Shown here: in pieces, positions 38,701-46,200 of the stretch
Layout of the letters: the number at the start of each line of letters is the position of its first letter
Numbering within the stretch: the stretch's first letter is position 1
NCBI RefSeq assembly: GCF_046736075.1
Contig: NZ_CP177163.1
Coordinates: forward strand, 434,001-498,000
From: Stenotrophomonas sp046736075
GTDB lineage: Bacteria > Pseudomonadota > Gammaproteobacteria > Xanthomonadales > Xanthomonadaceae
Direction: 5' to 3'
DNA length: 64,000 nucleotides
The notes under the pieces: model-generated
Databases searched by the model: none
What the model saw: the letters and a program-made list of their open reading frames with translations, nothing else
Told to the model about the DNA's origin: nothing
Made by a program: the position numbers and the translations under genes

Positions 38701-40211
38701 AGCGGCAGATCACCCAGGGCGGTGGTTGGCGCCGCGACAGCCGCGACCAGCAGGGTTTCGAAGGCCTGGACCCATCCGGCGATGGTGTTCGCCTGGAACA
38801 GGTCGGTGTTGTACTCCAACTGCGCGGAAAACGCTGTTCCGCGCTGGACCATGTTCAACGTAAGGTCGAACTTGGCTACCGTGTGCGGACTGCGCACGGG
38901 CTCCACGCGCACTCCCGCCACCTCGGCTGGCGCCTCGGCCGCATCAGCGCCGGCTTCGAGGTCGAACATGACCTGGAACAGGGGCGTCCGTCCCGGACGC
39001 CGGCTCACCTCCAGCGCGTCCACAACCTGTTCGAACGGCACATCCTGGTTGGCCTGCGCACCGGCCACGGCGCGGACGGCGCGGCGCAGCACCGCGTCGA
39101 ACGATTCACGCATGTCCAGCGCGAAACGCAGCGCCTGGGTATTGACGAAGTAGCCGACGAGCCCGGCCAGTTCCCGCCGCTCGCGGCCGGCCAGGGGCAC
39201 CCCGATCACGACATCGTCCTGGCGCGCGAGCCGGGCCAGCAGGACCGCGAAGGCAGCCACCAGCACCACATACGGCGTGCACCCGTGGGACCGCGCCAGC
39301 TGGATCACTGCCGGCCCCAACGCGGCGGGCAGCGGATGCGCGCACAGGTCGCCTGCATAGGTCTGCACTGGGCCGCGCTGGCCATCGGTGGGCAGATCCA
39401 GGCCATCCGGCGCACCGGCAAGATGGCCGCGCCAGTAGTCGAGCTGCGCCGCCGACCGCGCGGCATCGACCCGCCCACGCTGCCAGACCGCAAAGTCGCC
39501 GTACTGGACCGGAAGCACCGGAAGCACCGGCGTGGTGGCGGCCGCGTGCGCGTGATACGCCTGGGTCAGTTCGCGCAGGAGAATGCCGGCCGACCAGCCG
39601 TCCGCGACGATGTGGTGCATGCGCAGCGACAGAACGTGTTCCTGCGCGCCCAAGGTGAACAGTACGGCCGAAAACAGCGGGCCGGCGGCGAGGTCGAACG
39701 GCAACCCGGCATGCTGCGCGACGCGCGCGTCGAGCTGGTCCGGGTCGATCGCGATGACGTCGAACGGACAACCTGCGGACGCATCGACAACCTGCATCGG
39801 CTGGCCATCATCGGCGACGTATCGACTGCGCAGGATGTCGTGGCGATCGACCAGGGTATCCAGCGCCGATCCCATTGCCGCGACGTCGACGGCCCCCTGC
39901 AGCCGCAGGCCCATGTGGATGGCGTATGTCGCGCCGTCCGCGCCCAGCTGGTCCAGCGTCCACAGCCGCTGCTGCGCGAACGACAGCGGCACGGGTCCGG
40001 ATCGATCCGCCGGCATGATCGCCGTTTCCTCGGCGGCGGCACCCTCACCGCCAAGGGCGACGATCAGTTCCTGCTTGTGCGCGACCAGCTGCTCGCGCAG
40101 CACCGGCGGCAACGGGCCGCGCGGGGACTGGATGCGCAGGTTGCCGTCCTGCACGGTGAGCCGCGCGTCCAGCTGGCGCAGTTGTTCCAGCAGGCTCGGG
40201 ATGATCGTCAT
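26799..40211 (-). CDS. Four-module NRPS with terminal thioesterase: (C-A-PCP)x4-TE, codes Orn-like-Ala-Ala-Ala
   Basis: 4470 residues. TubC-type N-terminal docking domain (1-55). C1 (about 75-500, HHIVADG at 199-205), A1 (about 530-1030), PCP1 Ser1068; then three C-A-PCP modules of exactly 1035 residues with PCP serines at 2103, 3138 and 4173; then a thioesterase (4217-4470) with GWSLGG (Ser4301) and His4449. C2-C4 keep HHIAGDG. Pocket residues read by alignment to GrsA: A1 D-M-E-N-I-G-T-V-S-K, near the DMEN-G codes of ornithine derivatives; A2-A4 all D-L-F-N-N-A-L-T-Y-K, a code I know from alanine domains. The TE makes this the last synthetase, releasing or cyclising the chain. The ATG at 40211 overlaps the upstream NRPS stop by four bases; an in-frame ATG-like start 18 codons earlier falls inside that gene. 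A1's C-terminal subdomain and PCP1 are near-copies of those in modules 2-4. Confidence 0.93.
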   Translation of the reverse strand: MTIIPSLLEQLRQLDARLTVQDGNLRIQSPRGPLPPVLREQLVAHKQELIVALGGEGAAAEETAIMPADRSGPVPLSFAQQRLWTLDQLGADGATYAIHMGLRLQGAVDVAAMGSALDTLVDRHDILRSRYVADDGQPMQVVDASAGCPFDVIAIDPDQLDARVAQHAGLPFDLAAGPLFSAVLFTLGAQEHVLSLRMHHIVADGWSAGILLRELTQAYHAHAAATTPVLPVLPVQYGDFAVWQRGRVDAARSAAQLDYWRGHLAGAPDGLDLPTDGQRGPVQTYAGDLCAHPLPAALGPAVIQLARSHGCTPYVVLVAAFAVLLARLARQDDVVIGVPLAGRERRELAGLVGYFVNTQALRFALDMRESFDAVLRRAVRAVAGAQANQDVPFEQVVDALEVSRRPGRTPLFQVMFDLEAGADAAEAPAEVAGVRVEPVRSPHTVAKFDLTLNMVQRGTAFSAQLEYNTDLFQANTIAGWVQAFETLLVAAVAAPTTALGDLPLQSPARVARHVQASEGPRRALQGDVVARFRARAAACPDAVALDGPAGRWTYAELERCSAHLATRLAAAGLAPGACIALSFQRSIEQVAAALAVLRAGLCYVPLDPALPGERAAFVIEDSGSVLLLTHAGLHADARLPTWRLDGHWWEDAAPAGVPIDVPAHPLQAAYVIYTSGSTGRPKGVRIGHHALLNHAEAMEALFELSPQDRALQFSTFSFDMAVEEIFPTLLAGATLVLYDDRIGLDVEAFEGYLSRERITIANLPTAYWHLWTHALHGADAALPALRLVIVGGEAPAFECLQRWRRCRPSVRWLNTYGPTETTVSASWWEGSASDLDLLHSRVLPIGVALPNSALRVLDATLQPVVPGMAGELHVSGVNLALGYVGQPALTALAFVPDPHAIEPGGRMYRTGDLVRYGADGQLDYVGRADHQVKVRGFRIELGEVEIGLRGCAGVRDAVVVARADAAGGYRLDGYVAGDALQAETLREQLATRLPAYMVPARLCVLEALPLTPNGKVDRKALPLLEAVSEEVVAADGPLEQQLQAIWGQLLEQPQIGVTANFFHSGGHSLLAVQLMSRVREAFGVELAVKALFEAPTIRQLATRLASAPGRRRGPALQAQALSGPQPLSHAQQRLWFLDQLEGGSATYNIPLALRLSGPLQVHALEQALHAILQRHAVLRTQVVSIDGTPMQQVVALPDWTLAVQQLAEPAWSERLSAFAAEVFDLSRAPMLRALLLWDGGEQYALGLNLHHIAGDGWSLGILGRELSQLYAGYCRGVEASLPVLPVQYADYARWQRQWLAEGELERQLGYWRQQLSGAPPLLELPTDHPRPLQQGYQGQVQVFRIPAQVEQGLQALARQEGASLYMVLLAGFKALLSWYAGQQDIVVGTPTANRDRVELEGLVGFFVNTLVLRDQVDWGADFAALVRQVRGTVLDAQSHQDVPFEHLVEALQPERRLSHTPLFQVMFDMQGELAAGGGGLALEQVQVAEFAAGEHRIAKFDLLLSLGQDGQGLGGALEYNVALFEPATVARMCTHLVRLLEQVAAAPQARLDRLQLLDAQEMAQRRRWDGPVLPMPWQGGLGALLSRQARQHPQSLALECGGEQLDYATLEARANQMAHLLQARGVGPEVRVGVCLRRQVDLVVALLGILKAGGTYVPLDPAYPAQRVQQILDDATPAWVLLEPGLLAEDAVPAGSVLSLPALSDVLRAQPVHAPVQAVWPAQLAYTIYTSGSTGRPKGVAISHGNVEALLYWSAQRYQAQALARTGAGTSICFDLSVFELFAPWAQGGAVVLVDDGLALGDASLQLTLVNTVPSVLRTLLEQGGLGPTVQVVNVAGEALAGSLVEATLGSGVAAMYNLYGPSEDTTYSTEWKAEAGMRPLIGRPLPNTRAHVLDAALNPVPQGTVGELYLAGAGVSRGYLGRAELTAERYLPEPGSDGERMYRTGDLVRYGADGQLDYVGRADHQVKVRGFRIELGEVEIGLRGCAGVRDAVVVARADAAGGYRLDGYVAGDALQAETLREQLATRLPAYMVPARLCVLEALPLTPNGKVDRKALPLLEAVAEEVVAADGPLEQQLQAIWGQLLEQPQIGVTANFFHSGGHSLLAVQLMSRVREAFAVELAVKALFEAPTIRQLATRLASAPGRRRGPALQAQALSGPQPLSHAQQRLWFLDQLEGGSATYNIPLALRLSGPLQVHALEQALHAILQRHAVLRTQVVSIDGTPMQQVVALPDWTLAVQQLAEPAWSERLSAFAAEVFDLSRAPMLRALLLWDGGEQYALGLNLHHIAGDGWSLGILGRELSQLYAGYCRGVDAALPALPVQYADYARWQRQWLAEGELERQLGYWRQQLSGAPPLLELPTDHPRPLQQGYQGQVQVFRIPAQVEQGLQALARQEGASLYMVLLAGFKALLSWYAGQQDIVVGTPTANRDRVELEGLVGFFVNTLVLRDQVDWGADFAALVRQVRGTVLDAQSHQDVPFEHLVEALQPERRLSHTPLFQVMFDMQGELAAGGGGLALEQVQVAEFAAGEHRIAKFDLLLSLGQDGQGLGGALEYNVALFEPATVARMCTHLVRLLEQVAAAPQARLDRLQLLDAQEMAQRRRWDGPVLPMPWQGGLGALLSRQARQHPQSLALECGGEQLDYATLEARANQMAHLLQARGVGPEVRVGVCLRRQVDLVVALLGILKAGGTYVPLDPAYPAQRVQQILDDATPAWVLLEPGLLAEDAVPAGSVLSLPALSDVLRAQPVHAPVQAVWPAQLAYTIYTSGSTGRPKGVAISHGNVEALLYWSAQRYQAQALARTGAGTSICFDLSVFELFAPWAQGGAVVLVDDGLALGDASLQLTLVNTVPSVLRTLLEQGGLGPTVQVVNVAGEALAGSLVEATLGSGVAAMYNLYGPSEDTTYSTEWKAEAGMRPLIGRPLPNTRAHVLDAALNPVPQGTVGELYLAGAGVSRGYLGRAELTAERYLPEPGSDGERMYRTGDLVRYGADGQLDYVGRADHQVKVRGFRIELGEVEIGLRGCAGVRDAVVVARADAAGGYRLDGYVAGDALQAETLREQLATRLPAYMVPARLCVLEALPLTPNGKVDRKALPLLEAVAEEVVAADGPLEQQLQAIWGQLLEQPQIGVTANFFHSGGHSLLAVQLMSRVREAFAVELAVKALFEAPTIRQLATRLASAPGRRRGPALQAQALSGPQPLSHAQQRLWFLDQLEGGSATYNIPLALRLSGPLQVHALEQALHAILQRHAVLRTQVVSIDGTPMQQVVALPDWTLAVQQLAEPAWSERLSAFAAEVFDLSRAPMLRALLLWDGGEQYALGLNLHHIAGDGWSLGILGRELSQLYAGYCRGVDAALPALPVQYADYARWQRQWLAEGELERQLGYWRQQLSGAPPLLELPTDHPRPLQQGYQGQVQVFRIPAQVEQGLQALARQEGASLYMVLLAGFKALLSWYAGQQDIVVGTPTANRDRVELEGLVGFFVNTLVLRDQVDWGADFAALVRQVRGTVLDAQSHQDVPFEHLVEALQPERRLSHTPLFQVMFDMQGELAAGGGGLALEQVQVAEFAAGEHRIAKFDLLLSLGQDGQGLGGALEYNVALFEPATVARMCTHLVRLLEQVAAAPQARLDRLQLLDAQEMAQRRRWDGPVLPMPWQGGLGALLSRQARQHPQALALECAGEQLDYATLEARANQMAHLLQSRRVGPEVRVGVCLRRQVDLVVALLGILKAGGTYVPLDPAYPAQRVQQILDDATPAWVLLEPGLLGEDAVPAGSVLSLPALSDVLRAQPVHAPVQAVWPAQLAYTIYTSGSTGRPKGVAISHGNVEALLYWSAQRYRAQALARTGAGTSICFDLSVFELFAPWAQGGAVVLVDDGLALGDASLQLTLVNTVPSVLRTLLEQGGLGPTVQVVNVAGEALAGSLVEATLGSGVAAMYNLYGPSEDTTYSTEWKAEAGLRPLIGRPLPNTRAHVLDAALNPVPQGTVGELYLAGAGVSRGYLGRAELTAERYLPEPGSDGERMYRTGDLVRYGADGQLDYVGRADHQVKVRGFRIELGEVEIGLRGCAGVRDAVVVARADAAGGYRLDGYVAGDALQAETLREQLATRLPAYMVPARLCVLDALPLTPNGKVDRKALPLLEAVAEEVVAADGPLEQQLQAIWGQLLEQPQIGVTANFFHSGGHSLLAVQLMSRVRETFGVSLPLSLVYRAPTIRGFASAMHTPASATMVVPLNRTQDHPVVFAIHAAAGDIGRYRTLAEALDGRLGVHAIQRPENIGETPVELIPIDVLAQKYVRQMRTIQPHGPYRLMGWSLGGLIAIEVIRELEKQGESAALLVTIDTVWPVQKTRDFVSDWINGQPWKWVLESIADDKGVMDVLDEAIGFSHDGILDAMKGRFRALAAANLLAVLDQRTDGSIQPDFHLRIIAEGTAETMDMDLQTAMAGRLVDAVGSRVMRVRADHFSVIDHPSVAAACADVASATA
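28179..31283 (-). repeat. 3105-bp tandem NRPS module repeat, copy 3 (A-tail-PCP-C-A-core)
   Basis: Third copy of the unit measured from one MYRTGD (A7) motif to the next; the next A7 start is at 28178. A partial fourth copy continues to about 27659, where the coding sequence diverges into the thioesterase linker. From about 29300 onward it matches copy 2 at a 3105-bp shift in every stretch I compared. Confidence 0.9.
31284..34388 (-). repeat. 3105-bp tandem NRPS module repeat, copy 2
   Basis: Unit boundaries are the CAT complements of the MYRTGD methionine at 31283 and 34388. Bases of about 29300-32500 and 32405-35605 appear identical (I compared many lines; no mismatch found), more than one full period. 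Confidence 0.9.
34389..37493 (-). repeat. 3105-bp tandem NRPS module repeat, copy 1
   Basis: First copy in reading order, starting at the A7 motif of A1 (37493). It differs from copies 2 and 3 at scattered bases, e.g. the C-domain segment VEASLPVLP versus VDAALPALP, so it is slightly older or less homogenised. Confidence 0.9.
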
Positions 40212-43200
40212 AGCAGGTCCTCGAACGTGGCTTCCGATGGAGCGGTCGTTTCCGCCGTCAGCCATTGCAGCGTATCGATGTGGCGCGCCAGGTCGGACAG
40301 ACGCGGATTGCGGTACAGGTCCTCGATGCGGGCGCCCTGCCAGAGCACATCGCGCACCTCCCGGATGACCTGCATGGCAGACAGCGAGTTGCCGCCAATA
40401 TCGAAGAAGTCGCTGTCACGGCCGACGCTGCCACCGATCACGGCGGACCAGATCCGCGCCAACGTGCGTTCGGTGTCCGATTCCAGGTCGCCCGCAGGCG
40501 CATCGACCACGGCAGGGTCCAGCGCGGCGAGCGCGGCCCGATCCACCTTTCCGTTGACGGTGAGGGGGAGCTGGGCCAGGAAGCTGAAGCGGGACGGCAG
40601 CATGTAGTCGGGCAGCCTGCTGCGAAGTTCCTGGCGCAGACGATCGCGCAGCGGTGCCGGCGCATCGTCGGCATCGGTGGCGATGCAGGCATGCAGGCAC
40701 GGGGTACCCTGCGCGTCCACGGCCACCAGCACGGCCGCATCGAGCACGGCGTCCAGCGACAGCAGGGCCGCCTCCACTTCGCCGGTCTCGACACGGAAGC
40801 CACGGATCTTGACCTGGTGGTCGATACGCCCCAGGAAGGTCAGGCAACCGTCGGCCCGATGCCGGGCCAGGTCGCCGGTGCGATACAGGCGCGCACCCGG
40901 GGTGGTGGCCGCAGGGTCGGGACGGAACGCTGCCGCGGTCAGGTCCGGCCGGCCCAGATAGCCCTGGCCCAGCCCGACGCCCCCCACCCACAGTTCACCG
41001 ACCACACCCGGCACGACCGCGTCGAGGTTGGCATCCAGCACGCGGGCATACGTACCTTCGATGGGGTAACCGATACCGGGCGATACCGCAGCATCCCGCA
41101 CGACGGTGCGCGTGGCGCAGATGCTGGCCTCGCTGGGACCGTAGGCGTTGTGGAACTGCCGCCCCGCCGACCAGCGCCGCACGATGTCCGCGTCGCACGC
41201 TTCACCGGCCGACACCAGCGTACGCAGGTCGGGGAACTGCTCAGGCTGCAGGTGGCGCAGGACGGACGGCGGCAGCGTTGCCCAGGTCGGACGGGCCCGT
41301 TGCAGGAACCGGTCGAATCCCTCGCCGAGCTGCTTGCCGGTATCGTCCACGACGTGCAGTTCGCCGCCGCAGGACAGAGCGATGGCCATCTCCCACAGCG
41401 AGGCATCGAATCCGGACGCGGCGAACTGAAGCAGGCGGTCTTCCACGCCCAGCTCGAACGCGCGCGCCTGGCTCGCCGCGACGTTGCCCAGGCCGCGATG
41501 GGTCGACAGCGAGCCCTTCGGGTGTCCGGTCGAACCGGAGGTATAGATGATGTAGGCCGGCGCATCCAGCGACCACGCTGCCATGCCGACTCCGTCTCCG
41601 GCACGGTGGGCACCGGTCAGGCCGGCCGGCGTGAGCACCGCCTGCCCCGCCAGCACCTCGGCACCGGCCTCGGCCGAAGGACACACGACCCAACCCGGTG
41701 CAGCGTCCTGCAGGATCCAGCGCAGGCGTTCGGCCGGCTGGGCCGGGTCCAGCGGCAGATACACCGCCCCCGCCTTGAAGAGGCCCAGCATGACCGCCAC
41801 CAGTTCGCGCCCGCGCGGCAGGTGGACGCCTACGATATCGCCAGGCCGCACACCGGCACCGACAAGGTATCCGCACCAGTCCGACGCGCGCGCATCCAGC
41901 GCGGCGTGGTCGAGGCTGCCGTCCGCATCGACCACGGCAGTGCGCCCCCCATGCTGGGCGACGACGGCGGCGTGCTGCTGCAGCAGCGAACGCGGGGGCA
42001 GCCCCGCATGCGTGTTCCCGCTCCACTGGCGGATATCGGCCGCCTGGTCGGCGATCAGGGTCGGCAGTCGATCCAGCGGTGCATCGACGTGATCGACGAT
42101 GCCCTGCAGCGCCTGTTCGAAGTGCTGGAGCATCGCGCATGCCTGGCTGACCGGGTAGCGGGCCAGGTCATGGTTGAGGTTCACGACCAGATGATCGGCC
42201 GCAGGCACGATGCACAGGCTCAGCGGATAGTTGGAGCGCTCCTGCGAGCCGAGCAGCGATGCCTGCAGGCCGCCTGATGTCGGGTCGTCATCGTTGCCGC
42301 CGTTGGCCACCGGATAGTTTTCGAACACCAGCAGCGACTCGAACAGTGGCGTATCCGCGCGTACGTCCGACAGGGCCTGGATACGCGACAACGGCAGGAA
42401 CGCATGCTCGTCGCGCTGCACCTGCTGCGCGTGGCAGTGGCGCAGGAGATCGCCGACGCGCGCGTTCGCCGTCAGCTGGAAGCGTGCCGGAACGGTGTTG
42501 ATGAACACGCCCACGGACGCCTCGATATCGGCCATTTCCGGCGGCCTGCCGGCACCGGTGACACCGAACACCACATCCTGGCGGCCGCTGTAGCGGGACA
42601 GCACCCGCGCCCACGCCAGCTGCAGCACGCTGCTCGGGGTAGTGCCCTCGCGACGCGCCAGTTCATCGATCGCGGCATGCAGCGCCGGCGATACGGTCCG
42701 GCGTTGGCACGCGCTGCCCTGTGCGTCACTGGTGGCGTCCTGCAGGATCGTCGTCGCCTGGCCGAGCCCGTCCAGGTGTTCGCGCCAGTAGCGCTCCGCC
42801 GCTTCCACGGGCCGCCCGGCAAGCCACTGGACATAGTCGCGGAACGGCCTGCCCAACGTTTCCGGCCCAGCATCGGCCTGGCCGTCGGCAGCACGCGCAT
42901 ATGCGGTATGCACACGCTCCAGCAGCAGCGGAATGGACCATCCGTCCAACAGCGCGTGGTGGTAGGTCAACAGGAGGCGATGCGCCTGATCGGGCAGCTG
43001 CACGATATGCAGGCGCAGCAGCGGCGCCACCGCGAAGTCGAACCCCACGGCACGGTCACGTGCCTGCAGCTGCCGCCACGCGGCGTCGACATCGTTCTGC
43101 CGGGTGCGCCAGTCCAGCCGCTGCACGGGCAGTGCCGGGGCGGGCTGGACCACCTGCAGCAGGCGGCTGTCGGCGAGCTGCACGAAGGCGGTGCGCAGGA

Positions 43201-46200
43201 TCGCGTGCCCGGCCAGCACGCGCTGCCAGGCGGCAACCAGCCGGTCGACATCCAGCGCGCCGGGCAGGCTGAAATCCATCTGGATCAGGTAGGTCCCGCC
43301 ATCCGGATCGAGCAGGGAGTGGTGGATCAGACCCTGCTGCAGGGGGGTGGCCGGATAGATGTCCTCCACCCCGTCCGGATACGCTTCCAGCACGCCGTCC
43401 AGGGTGGTCTGGTCGAGCCTGGCCAGCGGGAAGTCCGACGGTGTACGCCCCCAGTGTCCGGGGCTGCTGCAGTGCGCGATGATGGCGCGCAGCTTTGCCA
43501 TGAACGCATCCGCCAGCGCCGCGATGGTGGCCTGATCGTGGATGTTCTCCGAGTACGTCCAGTTCACGCCGAACCGTCGTCCGGTGACGGCGGCGGTGAT
43601 GTCCAGCAGGTGTGCACGCTGCTGTTCCGGGGCGTGCAGCGCGCCGGTTGGCGCGTTGCACGGACGCAGCCAGAGGTCCGCGTTGCCTGGTGTGCCGGCG
43701 TCGAACTGGCCGAGGTAATTGAAGCCGATGTCGGCATGTACGCCGGATCGCGGCAGGCGTGCTGCACCCGCTGCGGGGTGACGCAGCATCCCGAAGCCGA
43801 TGCCCTTGGCGGGAATGCCCCGCAGCTGCTCCTTCACTGCCTTGAGATCGGCTGCAAGGTCGGCACCTTCCTCCAGCACCAGGCTGACCGGATACATCGA
43901 GGTGAACCAGCCGACGGTGCGGGACAGGTCAATGTCGTCGAACAGGTCTTCGCGGCCGTGGCCTTCGAGCGTCAGCGCGACGCTGTGTTGGCCGGTCCAC
44001 GCACGAAGCGCCTGCGCCAGCGCCAACAGCAGAATGTCGTTGATCTCGGTCTGGTAGGCCGCAGGCACGGTGCGCAGCAGGCGTTCAGTCTCCTCGACAT
44101 CCAGCGTGACCCCGATGTTGCGCGCCGAGCGGACATCGTTGGCACCCCCACCTTGCCGGGGCAATGCAGGCGCGGGCGTGTCCAGAACCGCTTGCCAGTA
44201 GCTGCGTTCGGCCTCCCAGCGTCCCGCACGCAGGTCGCCCAGCAGGCGCTGGGTCCAGTACGGGTACGCGGTGGTCTTTTCCGGGAACGCGGCGGCGCTG
44301 CCCTGCGCAACGGCACTGCAGGCCGTTTCCATATCTTCGATCAGCACACGCCAGGACACGGCGTCCACCACGAGATGGTGCGCCACCAGCAGCAGGCGGG
44401 TGGGCCCACCCTCGCAGCGGACCCACGCACCGGCAAAGACCCGGCCCTGCGCCGGGTCCAACGAGGCCTGGAGCGCGTCCGCCGTCGCCAGCCACTGCGC
44501 ATCGCCGTGCGGGCTGCCTGGGGGATCGATGTCCACCTCCACCAGGTCGGCCTCGCATTCGGCGGTGCCAATCCACTGCCGCGTTGCGTCGCCGTCCGGC
44601 ACCAGGCTGGCACGCAGCATGTCGTGGTGCGCCATCACAAGGCCCAGCGCCGCACGCAGCCCTGCGGTATCCATATCCGGCGCCGGTTCGAACACCACGG
44701 CCTGGTTCCAGTGCTGCCAACGCTCCAGGGCCTGGTCGACGAACCACTGCTGCACCGGCGCGACCTCCACCGTGCCGGTGATGGGGCCCTGCTCGCAGCG
44801 CATCGTCTGCGTGTCGGCACGGCGGATGCACGCGGCCAGTGCGGCCGGTGTCTGGCGTTCGAACAACAGCCGCGGCGTGAGGTCGTAACCCAGCCGCCGC
44901 ATGCGGGCGACCACCTGGATGCCCAGGATGGAGTCGCCCCCCAGCGCATAGAACCCGGCATGACGGTCGACCACCGCGCAGCCCAGCACCGCGCTCCACA
45001 CCTCGGCAATCAGCGCTTCGGTGCCGGGCAACGGCGGCGCCACAGCGACCGCCTCAGCCGTCGCCTCCGCGTCCGCCAGCGCCAAGGCAGGCAACGCCTT
45101 ACGATCGATCTTGCCATTCGGCGTCATCGGCAGGGCCGGCAGCAACACCACGCGCGACGGCACCATGAACTCCGGCAGCCGGGCCCGCAACGCCGCCAGC
45201 ACGCCGGCTTCGGACACCGCGTCGCCATCCACCTGCGCGTAGGCCACAAGCCGGCGCTGTGCCTCGGCCGGGTCGTCGGCCAGGACCGCGCTGGCATGGA
45301 TGCCGGGCAGCATTGCGAGCGCGTGCTCGATCTCGCCCAGCTCGATGCGGAAACCGCGCAGCTTGATCTGGTGATCGCTGCGCCCCAGGTAGTCCAGCTC
45401 GCCCGAGGGCAGGAAGCGGACGATGTCGCCGGTGCGGTACATGCGCTCGCCGGGGCGCGCGCCGCCTGGACACGGCAGGAAGCGCTCGGCGGTCATCACT
45501 GCGCGGTCATGGTACCCGCGTGCCAGCCCCTCCCCGCTCAGGTAAAGCTCGCCGATGGCGCCGGGCGGCACGACGTTCAATGCGCTGTCGAGCACATGCG
45601 CCATCGTGCCCGGCAGCGGCACTCCGATACTGGGCTTGCAGCCGGTGCCCGCTGGTACGCAGGCGGCGGTGGAGTACGTGGTGTCCTCCGAGGGGCCGTA
45701 CAGGTTGAACACGGCCTGCACGCCGGGATGGGCGTAGGCCTTGTCGACCAGCGGGCGTGGCAGCGGCTCGCCGGCCACGTTGATGATGTCCACGCGCGGC
45801 AGGCGCCCCGCGTCCAGGATCGCACCGAGCGCCGATGGCACGGTGTTGACCAGGCTCAATGCACCAACATCGGTATGGACCAGGTCGAGGATGGTGTCCA
45901 CAAGCACCACGCACCCACCGCAGGACAGCGGAGCGAACAGCTCGAACACCGACAGGTCGAAGCAGATCGAAGTACTGGCGAGCGTGCGCCGCAGACCCGT
46001 CGCCGTGTAGGTCTGCACGGCCCAATCCAGCATGGCGGCCGTGGCGCCGCGCGTGATGGCGACGCCCTTGGGCACGCCGGTGGAACCGGACGTGTAGATG
46101 AGGTGGTTGAGTCCGTCACCGCGGCGGGTCATGGCCGGCACATCGGTGGCAGCGTGGCCAAGCAGTTCCGCTGCCGTTGCGTCCATGATGGCCGGGACGC

